NCBI GenBank assembly: GCA_016869515.1
Contig: VGDZ01000001.1
Span: 60,891 to 124,890 of the forward strand
DNA: 64,000 bases
Origin: Alphaproteobacteria bacterium
GTDB lineage: Bacteria > Pseudomonadota > Alphaproteobacteria > VGDZ01
Reading direction: 5' to 3'
Made by a program: the position numbers and the translations under genes. The notes beneath the pieces are model-generated. The model made no database searches and was not told the origin of the DNA. It was given only the letters and a program-made list of their open reading frames with translations. This document shows positions 53,782 through 63,527 of the stretch, in pieces (the first letter of the stretch is position 1; each line of letters opens with the position of its first letter).

Positions 53782-54609
53782 ATGTCGGGTCAGGACATGA
53801 CGCTGTCCGACGTCGAGATCGAGAAGTACCGGGAGGACGGCTACGTCGTCCCGTCGCTGCGGCTGGCGCCGGCGCGCGTCGCGACGCTGCGCAATACGCT
53901 CGAGCGGATCATCGCCGACAATCCGACGATCCGGCCGGAGCGGCTGGTCAGCGCACATCTCGAGGGCAAGAACGCCGAGGGCGTGCGCGGCAGCGGCGAC
54001 TTCCTCGACCTCGCGCGCGATCCCGACATCGTCGCGGCCGTCGCGCGGCTGATCGGGCCCGACGTGATCCTGTGGGGCTGCCAGATCTTCTGCAAGCCGG
54101 GCGGCGACGGCATGGAAGTGCCATGGCATCAGGACGGGCACTACTGGCCGATCCGGCCGCTGGCGACCTGCACGGTGTGGATCGCTCTCGATGATTCGAA
54201 GATCGAGAACGGCTGCCTGCGCGTGATCCCGGGCTCGCACCGCTCGCGCGAACTGCTCGACCACATGCGCGAGGACCGCACCGACCTGGTGCTGAACCAG
54301 CGCGCCGTCCCGGGTTCGTTCGACGAGGGCAAGGCCACGGACATCGAGCTCGAGCCCGGCCAGATGTCGATGCACGACGTCTACCTGATCCACGGATCGA
54401 ACGCGAACCGCTCGCCCAAGCGGCGCGCCGGCGTGGCGATCCGCTACATGCCCGGGACGTCGCTGTTCGACCGCGCGCTGATCGCGACGGGATCGGCCAG
54501 CGGCTACCGCGTCGATTTCGCCACGCGGCCGTTGTGGCTGCTGTCGGGTCAGGACCGCACCGGCCACAACGATTTCAGGATCGGCCACGCGGCCGCAGGC
54601 GCGATCTAG
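53782..54609 (+). CDS. Phytanoyl-CoA dioxygenase (PhyH) family protein
   Basis: A 275-residue Fe(II)/2-oxoglutarate oxygenase. The His and Asp ligands are in PWHQDGHYWPI near residue 115; the distal His lies in MHDVYLIHGSNANRS near 200, followed by the 2-oxoglutarate Arg in RRAGVAIRYMPG. DSKIENGCLRVIPGSH is the PhyH family signature. ATG at 53782 or 53797. Stands alone between a gene-poor stretch and convergent lipoprotein genes; substrate unknown. Confidence 0.9.
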   Translation: MSGQDMTLSDVEIEKYREDGYVVPSLRLAPARVATLRNTLERIIADNPTIRPERLVSAHLEGKNAEGVRGSGDFLDLARDPDIVAAVARLIGPDVILWGCQIFCKPGGDGMEVPWHQDGHYWPIRPLATCTVWIALDDSKIENGCLRVIPGSHRSRELLDHMREDRTDLVLNQRAVPGSFDEGKATDIELEPGQMSMHDVYLIHGSNANRSPKRRAGVAIRYMPGTSLFDRALIATGSASGYRVDFATRPLWLLSGQDRTGHNDFRIGHAAAGAI

Positions 54610-54669
54610 TTCAATGCGAAGGATTGCCGCATCGTGCCGACTGACGGGCAAGGCCGAGAAAGGGCAACC

Positions 54670-57105
54670 TCACCCCGCCGGGCCGAGGGCTTTCTTGGCG
54701 GCGGTGTCGTTGGGGTTGAGTTCGAGCGTCTTGCGGAAGGCCTCGGCGGCGCCGGCCTTGTCGCCGATCGCGGTCAGGATCTGGCCGCGGTTGAAATGCA
54801 GATGCGGGGCGAAGGGGTTGGCGGCGACGGCGCGCTCGATCGCCGCCTGGGCCTCGCGCAGATTGCCGGCCTGCACCTGCAACAGCGCGATGCGGTATTG
54901 CAGATCGGCGTTGCGCGGCGCCAGCTGCGCCAGCGGCGCCAGCTGCTCCAGCGCTTCCTTGGGCTTGCCCTCGTCGATCAGCTTGTAGCCCGAACCCAGC
55001 CGCGTCGCCGCCTCGGCCAGCCGCGCCGGATCGGCCGGCGCGCTGGCGGCGCGGCCGGTATCGGCCAGCTTGACCGCCACCGGCTTGCCGCGCGGCGGCG
55101 CCGCGTCCAGCACCGGATCGAACGCCGCCACGCCCTTGATCAGCTCGCGCACCGCGTCGCCCTCGACCGTGCCCCAGTAATTGCCGGCGGCCTGGATCAG
55201 CCCGCGGCGGCTTTGCTGCAGGACCCGCAGCGCCACCTGGCCGTTGTCGGACAGGTCGTTGCCGTCCAGCCGCGGCGCCGCGGCGACGATCTCGATTCCG
55301 GCCTCGCTGTTGAAGCGCACGGCGTTGCCGGTCAGCTCGGCATCGGAGGCATCGACGATCAAGCCGATGCGGTTGCCGCGCATCAGATTGCCCGACAGCT
55401 TGGGATCGGCGCGGGATTCGGCGATGCGCAGGCCGATATCGCCGCGCAGGAAGGCCGAGTCGCGGATGGTCGGCGACGAGCCGACCACTTCCAGCGCGAT
55501 GTCGGCGCCGGCGATGCGGTTATGGGCCAGCGCCGAATCGCGTCCGGCCGGGGCATTGCGGATGCGAATCCCCTGCCAGCGCGCGGTGCCCTCGGGCTCC
55601 CACACGATCGGGCCTTCGCCGCCGCCCTCGGCCAAGAGCCGGCCCTCGACCAGCAGCACGGCGCCGGGCTTGGCCTTGATGACGGTGCCGGGCTCGACGG
55701 TCAGCGTCGCGGTGGCGTTGACCGTCACCGCGCCGTCGAGCACATAGGGCGAGGCGCCGGCATACCAGGTGGTGTCGTCGGCCAGCACGCCCTTGACCGG
55801 GGTCGGGCCCGGCCGCACCACCCGCCCGGCGACGGCGTTGGGCGGATCGGACAAGTTGCCGGCGCGATCGCGCGCCAGCACGCGGTAATAGGCGAGGTCG
55901 CCCAGCGGCCGCGGATCGGCGAAGCGGTCGAACTCGGTCTCGCCGATCTTCTCGAAGCCGGTGCGCGGCGTGGCCGAGCGGTGAATCTCGTAGGCCACCA
56001 CGTCCTTGGCCTTGGCGCCGGTCCAATCCAGCCGCATCTGGTTCTGGATGTAGCGGGCGCGGATCGCGGCCGGGGCGTCGGGCGGGGTCGAATCGACCGT
56101 CAGGGTCTGCAGCGGATCGGCGAATTCGGCCGAGCGTCCGCGCTCGTCGATGGCGAGGAACAGCACCGGCTCGGCCTCGACGTCCTCGCCGCGCTTGAAG
56201 CGGTACGGCACCTCGTGGACGATGCCGTCCTTGCCCGCCGGGCCGGCGACCAGGGGAAGCTGCAATTGGCCGATGCGGGCGGTGACCTGGGCCGGGCGCG
56301 AGGTCACCACCGCCAGCTTGACCTCCTCGCCCGCGCGCAAGGGCCGCTCGGCCGAATGCCGCGCCGCCAGGATCAAGGGACCGCGCGGCTGGCCGGCCTG
56401 GGATTTGGGCACCGGCGCGGCCTCGATCAACTCGCGCATCATCGCATCTAGCGCCGCCACCCGCGCCTTGTCGTTGACTTCCATCGCCGTGCCGACCGCG
56501 GTCACCACCAGCTCGATCGGCGACAGCGCGACGCCGCCCTTGTGATGGCGGACGACATGGCGCGCCCGCCACAGCACCTTGGCGTCGCTGGCGCGGACCA
56601 GGTCGACCTGCACCCCGGCCGAAAGCTGGCCGTAGATGCCGGCATAGACCTTGTCGAATTCCGAGATCGTGCCGACGATATAGGCATCCGCCCCCAGCGT
56701 CTCGGCCAGGCCCTTGCGGCGGGAATCGGGCACGATCTGGTCGGCGGGCAAGGCCAGGCGGGCCATGGCCTCGCGCACCGCCGCCGCCTTGACGTCGGCA
56801 TAGGGCAGGCCGGAGAAGGCGTTGCGGAAGGTCTGGGTGACCTCGCGCTCGGCCGCGGCGCGGTCGCCCGGCTGGAGGTCGGGCTTGGGATAGACGAAGG
56901 GCAGGATGGCGATCTTCTCGGGGGCGAGACGATCGAAATCCGGCGCAACATAGCTTTGCACGCCGCTCTCGAGCCCGGCCAGGGTCAGCGCGTCCTCGGC
57001 CAGATCCGAGGCGCGCTGGGCGACGCCGGTGGCCTGACGCTGGTCCTGCGGCTGGCAGGCGGCCAGCGCGATCAGGACCAGGGCCAGGGCCGGTCGGCGG
57101 ATCAT
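54670..57105 (-). CDS. Large lipoprotein: DUF799-like, fibronectin-like, beta-helix and TPR domains
   Basis: An 811-residue protein with a lipoprotein signal (ALVLIALAAC, Cys near residue 17). Domains in order: a GNA1162/DUF799-like part (about 50-225; IAILPFVYPKP, ADAYIVGTISEFD), an Ig/fibronectin-like stretch (about 240-440; DSTPPDAPAAIRARY), a right-handed beta-helix (about 460-660; APAGRDSALAHNRI, GNLMRGNRIGLIVDASDAEL) and two to three TPR units at the C-terminus (GKPKEALEQLAPLAQLAPRN). Outer-membrane or periplasmic anchoring is likely. Three bases after the TPR/SLH-like lipoprotein gene end to end, same strand. Confidence 0.85.
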   Translation of the reverse strand: MIRRPALALVLIALAACQPQDQRQATGVAQRASDLAEDALTLAGLESGVQSYVAPDFDRLAPEKIAILPFVYPKPDLQPGDRAAAEREVTQTFRNAFSGLPYADVKAAAVREAMARLALPADQIVPDSRRKGLAETLGADAYIVGTISEFDKVYAGIYGQLSAGVQVDLVRASDAKVLWRARHVVRHHKGGVALSPIELVVTAVGTAMEVNDKARVAALDAMMRELIEAAPVPKSQAGQPRGPLILAARHSAERPLRAGEEVKLAVVTSRPAQVTARIGQLQLPLVAGPAGKDGIVHEVPYRFKRGEDVEAEPVLFLAIDERGRSAEFADPLQTLTVDSTPPDAPAAIRARYIQNQMRLDWTGAKAKDVVAYEIHRSATPRTGFEKIGETEFDRFADPRPLGDLAYYRVLARDRAGNLSDPPNAVAGRVVRPGPTPVKGVLADDTTWYAGASPYVLDGAVTVNATATLTVEPGTVIKAKPGAVLLVEGRLLAEGGGEGPIVWEPEGTARWQGIRIRNAPAGRDSALAHNRIAGADIALEVVGSSPTIRDSAFLRGDIGLRIAESRADPKLSGNLMRGNRIGLIVDASDAELTGNAVRFNSEAGIEIVAAAPRLDGNDLSDNGQVALRVLQQSRRGLIQAAGNYWGTVEGDAVRELIKGVAAFDPVLDAAPPRGKPVAVKLADTGRAASAPADPARLAEAATRLGSGYKLIDEGKPKEALEQLAPLAQLAPRNADLQYRIALLQVQAGNLREAQAAIERAVAANPFAPHLHFNRGQILTAIGDKAGAAEAFRKTLELNPNDTAAKKALGPAG

Positions 57106-57108
57106 GGC

Positions 57109-58191
57109 CTAGAGCCCGCGCAGCGCCCTGAGCGCGAGGATGGCGTGAGTACCGGTGACGGGCGCGGTCGGCGCGGCGTTGCCGCGGACGTCGGGCGCCA
57201 GCAGGCCGCGGCCCATGGCGGTCATCATGGCGTTGAAGCTGGCGCGGGTCGCCGACAGATCGGGGAAGGGGCTGGCCGAGCCGATGAAGCGGCGCGACAG
57301 GCCGCGATCCTTGTTGGCGCGCACCACCAGGTCTTCCAGCAGCATGGCGAACTCCTCGCGCGTCGCCGGCTCGGTCGGGCGGAAATTGCCGCCGACGACT
57401 TCGAGGCCGCGCAGGCGCTGGCCGAGGACGAGGCGGATGTCCTGGGACGCGGGATCGGCGCCGAGGTCGCCGACCGTCGGCGCCGCGGCCTGGGCCTGGA
57501 GGTTGAGCTGCTTGGCGATGTCGTATTCGCCATAGAGCAGCCGCACCAGTTGGGCGCGCGTGATCGAGGCCGAGGCGGCGATGGCGCGGGTCTCCTCGTT
57601 GCCGATGCCGGCGCGGAGCTGATCGTCGAGGCGGCCGAGCATGGCCTGCCCTTCGGCCATCGGCGCGCCACCCGATTTGACGGCGATGCGCGCCAGCCGC
57701 GCCGCCTCGGCCGGCTCGTCGAACTTGACCGCGGCCCGGGCCATGGCCATGTGCAGCGCGCCGTCGGTGAAGGCGTCGCGGTCGCGCTCCAGCGCCTCGT
57801 CCAGCACGCTGCGGGCGCGGGCATAGGCGCCGGTGCCGCCTTGGCCGGCGATCAGGTCGATCTTGACGGTCTGCATGCGGCGGCGCTCGGGCGAGGCGAC
57901 GACCCGCGCCAGGCCGCGGTCGACCACCTTGATGCCGTCCTCGAAATGGCCGGCGCCGAGGGCGGCGCGGCCGAAGCCGTCATAGGCCTGGAGATAGGCC
58001 GGATCGAGGCCGATGGCGCGGGCGAACAGCTCCTCGGCCTGGACGAAGTTGCGCGCCGTCAGCGCGGCTTCGCCTCTGAGAATGGCGTTGGCGGCGGTGT
58101 CCTCGGGGCCGGTCGATTTGATGGTGGCGGTCTCGCACGCCGCCAGCAGCATGGCCGCGGCCGCAAAAGCCAGGATCGCGCGCAGTGTCAT
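57109..58191 (-). CDS. Lipoprotein with TPR and S-layer-homology-like repeats
   Basis: A 360-residue lipoprotein (AAAAMLLAAC, Cys near 19). Residues 30-180 are TPR-like (NFVQAEELFARAIGLDPAYLQ); residues about 210-355 contain three SLH-like units: SITRAQLVRLLYGEYD, RPTEPATREEFAMLLEDLV and a third ending GTHAILALRALRGL, each with the TR-E/Q pattern. SLH units bind cell-wall polymers. It is upstream of, and probably co-transcribed with, the 811-residue lipoprotein. Confidence 0.82.
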   Translation of the reverse strand: MTLRAILAFAAAAMLLAACETATIKSTGPEDTAANAILRGEAALTARNFVQAEELFARAIGLDPAYLQAYDGFGRAALGAGHFEDGIKVVDRGLARVVASPERRRMQTVKIDLIAGQGGTGAYARARSVLDEALERDRDAFTDGALHMAMARAAVKFDEPAEAARLARIAVKSGGAPMAEGQAMLGRLDDQLRAGIGNEETRAIAASASITRAQLVRLLYGEYDIAKQLNLQAQAAAPTVGDLGADPASQDIRLVLGQRLRGLEVVGGNFRPTEPATREEFAMLLEDLVVRANKDRGLSRRFIGSASPFPDLSATRASFNAMMTAMGRGLLAPDVRGNAAPTAPVTGTHAILALRALRGL

Positions 58192-58244
58192 GTCCGTCTC
58201 CCGCCGAGGACGATTGTAGGCGGGATACGCAACCGGTCAACCAT

Positions 58245-58268
58245 CCCGCCCGCGACATAACGGGCGGG
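58245..58268. terminator. GC-rich hairpin between DUF4167 and lipoprotein genes
   Basis: CCCGCCCG (58245-58252) pairs perfectly with CGGGCGGG (58261-58268) across 8 bases. It lies downstream of the DUF4167 gene and upstream of the lipoprotein ATG, both leftward. There is no T-run, so termination or mRNA end protection is only a possibility. Confidence 0.35.
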
Positions 58269-58301
58269 CGAGGCGAGTCATTCCAAGGGGTTAGTCTCGC
58301 A

Positions 58302-58772
58302 TCAGGCGAGCGGATCGGGCGGCGAGTTGAGGTCGGGCTCGTTCTGGTCCTGATCGTAGACCGGGGGCGAATTGAGGGCGACATGGGGCTGTTGCCCGCC
58401 ATGCTGGCCCTGGGGCTGGCCCTGCTGATAGCCCTGGCCTTGCGGCGCCTGGATCGGCTGCTGGCCCTGTTGGCCGTAGCCTTGCTGCTGCTGGTACTGG
58501 CGCTGCTGCAGGCCTTCCGCGGTCATGATGCGGTAGTAGTGCTCGGCATGTTGGAGATAGTTCTCGGCGGCGATGCGATCGCCGGCCGAATGCGCGTCGC
58601 GCGCCATTTGCAGGTACTTCTCGTAGACCTGGGAGGCATTGCCGCGGACCTTGATGTCGGGGCCGTTGGAGTCGAAGGAGCGGTTGGGGCCGAAGCCCTG
58701 ATAGCCGAATCCACCGCGCTTGCCGTTGGGGCGGCCGCCCCGCGGGCGCTTCGAGTTCTGTTGGTGCTTCAT
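58302..58772 (-). CDS. DUF4167 domain protein
   Basis: A 156-residue protein: basic N-terminus (RPRGGRPNGKRGG), conserved core with SNGPDIKVRGNASQVYEKYL and YLQHAEHYYRIM (residues 34-85), then a Gln/Gly/Pro-rich low-complexity tail. DUF4167 is restricted to alphaproteobacteria and usually lies beside prmC, as here. It may bind RNA or ribosomes; function unknown. Confidence 0.93.
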   Translation of the reverse strand: MKHQQNSKRPRGGRPNGKRGGFGYQGFGPNRSFDSNGPDIKVRGNASQVYEKYLQMARDAHSAGDRIAAENYLQHAEHYYRIMTAEGLQQRQYQQQQGYGQQGQQPIQAPQGQGYQQGQPQGQHGGQQPHVALNSPPVYDQDQNEPDLNSPPDPLA

Positions 58773-58992
58773 CGTCCTTGCGTTTCGTTCAACCGTCGCG
58801 ACGCGTCTCTAAACGGTTCGGCGGATGACCAGGGCACCCTGTCCACTGGCCCAAGCGTCGTCGATAGGGTCTTAAACCGGGCTGTCCGCGCGAATCCGCC
58901 TCGTCGCACCAGCCTCGCCCTTAAACTAGCCCGATCCGGCGATTTTGCCAACCCCTAAGTGCACTACCAAGTCCTTGAAAGGAACGAATTTT

Positions 58993-59835
58993 TCAAGGCG
59001 TTGCCAGCCAGCAACGGGGGTTCTTGCCGAGATCGTGATGAAGGCGGACGGGCGTCAACCCCGAGCCGGCGAGCAGATCGGACACGGCCTCGGACTGGCC
59101 CTGGCCAAACTCGATCGCCGCCAGACCCCCGGGCGCCAACAGCCGCGCGCCGGCGGCGGCGACGCGTTCCAGCGCGACCAGCCCGTCGGCGCCGCCATCC
59201 AATGCCAGCCTCGGCTCGTGCAGCGCCACCTCGGGCATGAGGGCGGGTATGTCGGCGCTGGGGATATAGGGCGGGTTCGAGACCATGACGTCGAATCGGC
59301 CCGCGATCGCCGCATCCCAATCCGAGCGCAGCCAGGCGGTGCGGTCGGCCAAATCGTGGCGGCGGGCATTGCGCGCGGCGATCGTCAGCGCCGCGGCCGA
59401 GCGGTCCACCCCCAAGCCCCAGGCCTGGGGCAGTTCCGCCAGCAGCGCCAGCAGGAGACAGCCCGAGCCGGTGCCGAGATCGAGCACGCGCAACGGCCGG
59501 CGCCGGTCGGGAATCGCACCTAGCAGCGCGGAAATCAGGGTCTCGCTGTCGGGCCGCGGGTCCAGCACCTCGGCGCCGACCTCGAGTTCGAGCGTCCAGA
59601 AGCCGCGCCGTCTGACGATGTGCGACAGCGGCACCCGCCGTGCCCGCCGCTCGACCAGCTGGCCGAAGCGCCGCGCGGCGTCGCCGTCGACCGGCAAGTC
59701 GGCACCGACGAAACGCTCGGCGCCCAGGCCGGTGACATGGGCCAGCAGAAGGCGCGCTTCCCGCCGCGCCTCGGCGATGCCGGAAGCTTCCAGGCGCGCG
59801 GCGGCTCCCGCCAACAAGGGCGCCGCGCGGGTCAC
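58993..59835 (-). CDS. prmC: Peptide chain release factor N5-glutamine methyltransferase
   Basis: A 280-residue SAM methyltransferase that methylates the GGQ Gln of release factors. The SAM motif is [18 protein letters not shown] near 118 and the catalytic NPPY motif is [10 protein letters not shown] near 190. It starts with GTG at 59835, overlapping the prfA stop (GTGA). Confidence 0.96.
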   Translation of the reverse strand: MTRAAPLLAGAAARLEASGIAEARREARLLLAHVTGLGAERFVGADLPVDGDAARRFGQLVERRARRVPLSHIVRRRGFWTLELEVGAEVLDPRPDSETLISALLGAIPDRRRPLRVLDLGTGSGCLLLALLAELPQAWGLGVDRSAAALTIAARNARRHDLADRTAWLRSDWDAAIAGRFDVMVSNPPYIPSADIPALMPEVALHEPRLALDGGADGLVALERVAAAGARLLAPGGLAAIEFGQGQSEAVSDLLAGSGLTPVRLHHDLGKNPRCWLATP

Positions 59836-60905
59836 GATACCTGGTCCAGTTCGGCCAGGCGTTCGGCCTCGTCGCCCGCGATCAGGGCGTCGATCAGCTT
59901 GTCGATGCCTTCGCCCTTGAGCACGTCGGGCAGGCGATGGACGGTCAGGTTGACGCGGTGGTCGGTGACCCGGTCCTGGGGGAAGTTGTAGGTGCGGACC
60001 TTTTCCGAGCGGTCGCCCGAGCCGATCTGGCCGCGCCGGGCCGAGGAGCGCTCGGCCTCGCGCTTGGCGCGCTCGGCCTCGTAGATCCGCGCCCGCAGCA
60101 CCTTCATCGCCTTGGCCTTGTTCTTGTGCTGGGATTTCTCGTCCTGCTGGGTGACGACCACGCCGCTGGGAATGTGGGTGATGCGCACCGCCGAGTCGGT
60201 GGTGTTGACGTGCTGGCCGCCGGCGCCCTGGGCGCGGAAGACGTCGATGCGCAGGTCCTTGTCGTCGAGGTGGATGTCGATGTCCTCGACCTCGGGCAGC
60301 ACGGCCACGGTCGCGGCCGAGGTGTGGATGCGGCCCTGGGTCTCGGTCTGGGGCACGCGCTGGACGCGGTGCACGCCGGATTCGAACTTGAGGCGGGCGA
60401 AGGCGCCCGAACCGGAGATGGTGGCGCTGGCCTCCTTGACGCCGCCGAGATCGGTCTCGGACAGCGACAGCGGCTCGAACTTCCAGCCACGCAGCTCGGC
60501 ATAGCGGCGGTACATCTCGTAAAGCTGGGCGGCGAACAGCGCCGCCTCGTCGCCGCCGGTGCCGGCGCGCACCTCGACGATGGCGTTCTTGGAATCGGCT
60601 ACGTCCTTGGGCAGCAAGAGGAGCTTGAGCTTGCGCTCGGCGGCCGCCAGCGCCGCGCGCTGGCCGGGCAGTTCCTCGGCCGCCAGCTGCTTCATCTCGG
60701 CGTCGTTGGCCAGCGCCTCGAGGTCCTCGACCTCCTTGGCCAACTGGCGATAGCGCCGCACCGCCTCGACCAGCGGCGTCAGCTCGGCGTATTCGCGCGA
60801 CAGCTTGGCGAATTCCTCGCCGCCGGCGATCTCGGGCGAGGCCATGCGGGCCTCGATCTCGCCATAGCGGCGCTCGATGCGCCCCAGCGTCTCGGCGGCG
60901 ATCAT
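59832..60905 (-). CDS. prfA: Peptide chain release factor 1
   Basis: A 357-residue class I release factor for UAA/UAG. The GGQ motif is in [15 protein letters not shown] near 230; [21 protein letters not shown] is near 115. Couples to hisS upstream (ATGA) and prmC downstream. Confidence 0.98.
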   Translation of the reverse strand: MIAAETLGRIERRYGEIEARMASPEIAGGEEFAKLSREYAELTPLVEAVRRYRQLAKEVEDLEALANDAEMKQLAAEELPGQRAALAAAERKLKLLLLPKDVADSKNAIVEVRAGTGGDEAALFAAQLYEMYRRYAELRGWKFEPLSLSETDLGGVKEASATISGSGAFARLKFESGVHRVQRVPQTETQGRIHTSAATVAVLPEVEDIDIHLDDKDLRIDVFRAQGAGGQHVNTTDSAVRITHIPSGVVVTQQDEKSQHKNKAKAMKVLRARIYEAERAKREAERSSARRGQIGSGDRSEKVRTYNFPQDRVTDHRVNLTVHRLPDVLKGEGIDKLIDALIAGDEAERLAELDQVS

Positions 60906-62155
60906 GGCCTGGGCGCGGCCAGCCGTTGGGCCAGGGCCGACAGCGCCACCGCTTCCTGGGCGCCGGAATCGAGATTTCGCAGAGTGGCCTGGCCGGCCGC
61001 CAGTTCGCTCTCGCCCAGCAGCACCGCCCAGGCGGCCTTGGCCTTGTTGGCCTGTTCCATCCGCCGCTTGAGATTGCCGCGATAGCCCATCTCGACCGTG
61101 ATGCCGGCGGCGCGCAATTCATGCGCCAGCTTCAGCGCCGGCAGTTCGGCCGCCTCGCCGATCGGGATCACCGCCACCGGCCGCGGCGTCGCGGCGGCCT
61201 GGCCGCACAGCATGGCCAGGCGTTCGATGCCGCCGGCCCAGCCGATGCCGGGCGTCGGTCGCCCGCCCATGGCCTCGATCAGGCCGTCGTAACGGCCGCC
61301 GGCGATCAGCGCGCCCTGGGCGCCGAGATGGGTGGTGACGAATTCGAAGGCGGTGTGGGTGTAGTAGTCGAGCCCGCGCACCAGGCGCTGGTTGACGACG
61401 TAGGGCACGCCGATCGCATCCAGCCCCTGGCGGACGCGGGCGAAGAACGCCTTGGCGGCGTCGTTGAGGTGGTGCTCGAACAGGGGCGCGTGCTCGATCA
61501 GGGCGCGGTCGCCCGGGTCCTTGGAATCGAGGATGCGCAGGGGATTGCGTTCGAGGCGGGCGCGCGAATCCTCGGACAGCCGGTCGCGCCGGGCCGAGAA
61601 ATACTCGACCAGCGCCGCGCGATAGGCCTGGCGGCTGGCGGAATCGCCCAGCGTGTTGATTTCCAGCGTCGCCTTGTCGCGCAGGCCGAGCGCGCCCAAT
61701 ATGTCCCAGCCCAGCGCGATCACCTCGATGTCGGCCTGGGGCTCGGCGACGCCGATGATCTCGGCGTCGATCTGGTGGAACTGGCGCTGGCGGCCTTTCT
61801 GCGGGCGCTCGTAGCGGAACATCGGGCCGTGGGCGAAGAAGCGCAGGGCGCCGGCGTTGTAGAGGCCGTTCGACATCACCGCCCGGCAGATGCCGGCGGT
61901 GTATTCGGGCCGCAGCGAGACCCGTTCGCCGGACTGGTGGCGGTCCTCGATGGCGTACATCTCCTTCGACACCACGTCCGAGGTCTCGCCCAGCGTGCGC
62001 TGGAAGACCTCGGTGAACTCCAGCAGCGGCGTCGCCAGCTCGCGAAAGCCGTAGCGCGCCGCCAGCGTCCGTGCCGTGTCGACGACGTGGGCGTGGCGGG
62101 CGAAATCGTCCGGCAACAAATCGTGCGTGCCGCGGACCGGCTGCAACGCGCTCAT
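60902..62155 (-). CDS. hisS: Histidyl-tRNA synthetase
   Basis: A 417-residue class II synthetase. Motif 2 is in [18 protein letters not shown] near 115, the histidine-binding motif is [15 protein letters not shown] near 255, and motif 3 is [11 protein letters not shown] near 305. C-terminal anticodon domain normal. Lies 10 bases after ispG. Confidence 0.98.
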   Translation of the reverse strand: MSALQPVRGTHDLLPDDFARHAHVVDTARTLAARYGFRELATPLLEFTEVFQRTLGETSDVVSKEMYAIEDRHQSGERVSLRPEYTAGICRAVMSNGLYNAGALRFFAHGPMFRYERPQKGRQRQFHQIDAEIIGVAEPQADIEVIALGWDILGALGLRDKATLEINTLGDSASRQAYRAALVEYFSARRDRLSEDSRARLERNPLRILDSKDPGDRALIEHAPLFEHHLNDAAKAFFARVRQGLDAIGVPYVVNQRLVRGLDYYTHTAFEFVTTHLGAQGALIAGGRYDGLIEAMGGRPTPGIGWAGGIERLAMLCGQAAATPRPVAVIPIGEAAELPALKLAHELRAAGITVEMGYRGNLKRRMEQANKAKAAWAVLLGESELAAGQATLRNLDSGAQEAVALSALAQRLAAPRP

Positions 62156-62165
62156 GCGGGGCTCC

Positions 62166-63293
62166 CTAGGATGCGGCGGCGGCGATTTGGGCGCGGCGCG
62201 CGGCCTCGATCTCGGCCGCCTTGCGCTCGACCAGCGCGACGATGTGGTCGACCAGCCTGGCGTCGTCGATCTTGTGGTCGGCCACGCCCGCGAGGTAGAC
62301 CAGATGGTTGCCGGCGCCGCCGCCGGTCAGGCCGATATCGGTCTCGCGCGCCTCGCCCGGGCCGTTGACGACGCAGCCGATGATCGACAGCGTCAGCGGC
62401 GTGACGAAGTGGGCCAGCCGCGCCTCCAGCGCCTCGACCGTCCTGATCACCGCAAAGGCCTGGCGGGCGCAGGACGGGCAGGAAACGATGCTGACGCCGC
62501 GGTGCCGGAGGCCGAGCGACTTCAACAGCTCGAAGCCGACCTTGACCTCCTCGACCGGGTCGGCCGAAAGCGAGACCCGGATGGTGTCGCCGATCCCGGC
62601 CCACAGCAAGGAACCGATGCCGATCGCCGACTTGACGGTGCCGCCGCGCAAGCCCCCGGCCTCGGTGATGCCGAGATGCAGCGGGTAGTCGCAGGCCTCG
62701 GCCAGTTGCTGATAGGCCGCCACCGCCAGGAACACGTCCGAGGCCTTGACCGAGATCTTGAACTCGCGGAAGTCGTTGTCCTCGAGCAGGCGGGCATGCA
62801 TCAGCGCGCTTTCGACCATGGCCTCGGGACAGGGTTCGCCGAATTTCTCCAACAGGTCCTTTTCCAGCGATCCGGCGTTGACGCCGATGCGCATCGAACA
62901 GCCATGATCCTTGGCCGCCTTGACCACTTCGCGCACCCGCTCGGCCGAGCCGATATTGCCCGGGTTGATGCGCAGGCAGGCGGCGCCGGCCTCGGCCGCC
63001 TCGATGGCGCGTTTGTAGTGGAAGTGGATGTCGGCGACGATCGGCACGCGCGCCGCCTTGACGATCGCCGCCAGGGCGGCGGTGGATTCGACGTCGGGGC
63101 AGGAGACGCGAACGATGTCGGCGCCGGCCTCCTCGGCGGCGCGCACCTGGGCGATGGTGGCGGCGGCATCGGCGGTCGGGGTGTTGGTCATGGTCTGGAC
63201 GGTGATGGGCGAATCGCCGCCGACCGGCACGGCGCCGACCATGATGCGGCGCGAAGTGCGGCGGCGGATGTCGCGATAGGGTCGCAGGCTCAT
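62166..63293 (-). CDS. ispG: 4-hydroxy-3-methylbut-2-enyl diphosphate synthase
   Basis: A 375-residue [4Fe-4S] enzyme of the MEP isoprenoid pathway. Barrel start [19 protein letters not shown]; the cluster Cys lie in [11 protein letters not shown] near 267 and [11 protein letters not shown] near 305. Upstream of hisS on the same strand. Confidence 0.98.
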   Translation of the reverse strand: MSLRPYRDIRRRTSRRIMVGAVPVGGDSPITVQTMTNTPTADAAATIAQVRAAEEAGADIVRVSCPDVESTAALAAIVKAARVPIVADIHFHYKRAIEAAEAGAACLRINPGNIGSAERVREVVKAAKDHGCSMRIGVNAGSLEKDLLEKFGEPCPEAMVESALMHARLLEDNDFREFKISVKASDVFLAVAAYQQLAEACDYPLHLGITEAGGLRGGTVKSAIGIGSLLWAGIGDTIRVSLSADPVEEVKVGFELLKSLGLRHRGVSIVSCPSCARQAFAVIRTVEALEARLAHFVTPLTLSIIGCVVNGPGEARETDIGLTGGGAGNHLVYLAGVADHKIDDARLVDHIVALVERKAAEIEAARRAQIAAAAS

Positions 63294-63360
63294 GGCGCGG
63301 GTCCCGTTCCGCCGCGCTTTAGCACGCGGGTTGGGGAGGGTAAAGCGAACCCGGACGATT

Positions 63361-63494
63361 AGGGCAAGGTCGTTTCGTCACAAACCTGACGGATTGTCAC
63401 GAAACGCGAATCTTGCCCTCGCATCCCGCTCTGGACCGCGATTCGCAGTTTGCATGGAATCGCGGGCGCGATTCCCCGCAAACAGATCGCGGTC
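63361..63494. repeat. Intergenic palindromic repeat, copy C
   Basis: AGGGCAAG (63361-63368) pairs with CTTGCCCT, enclosing CGTTTCGTCACAA (63371-63383) against TTGTCACGAAACG (63394-63406, one mismatch). Then 63434-63494 is a nested palindrome: GACCGCGAT with ATCGCGGTC outside, GTTTGC with GCAAAC, and GGAATCGCG with CGCGATTCC inside. It sits between rodZ and ispG and shares its middle segment with copies A and B. Confidence 0.78.
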
Positions 63495-63527
63495 TAGGGC
63501 GACGCATTCGACGCGGCAAGGCGCGGC

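Noticed and set aside
53526..54194. 222-codon frame overlapping the start of the PhyH-like gene
   Set aside because: It overlaps the certain dioxygenase gene in another frame and shows only Arg/Ala-rich shadow sequence.
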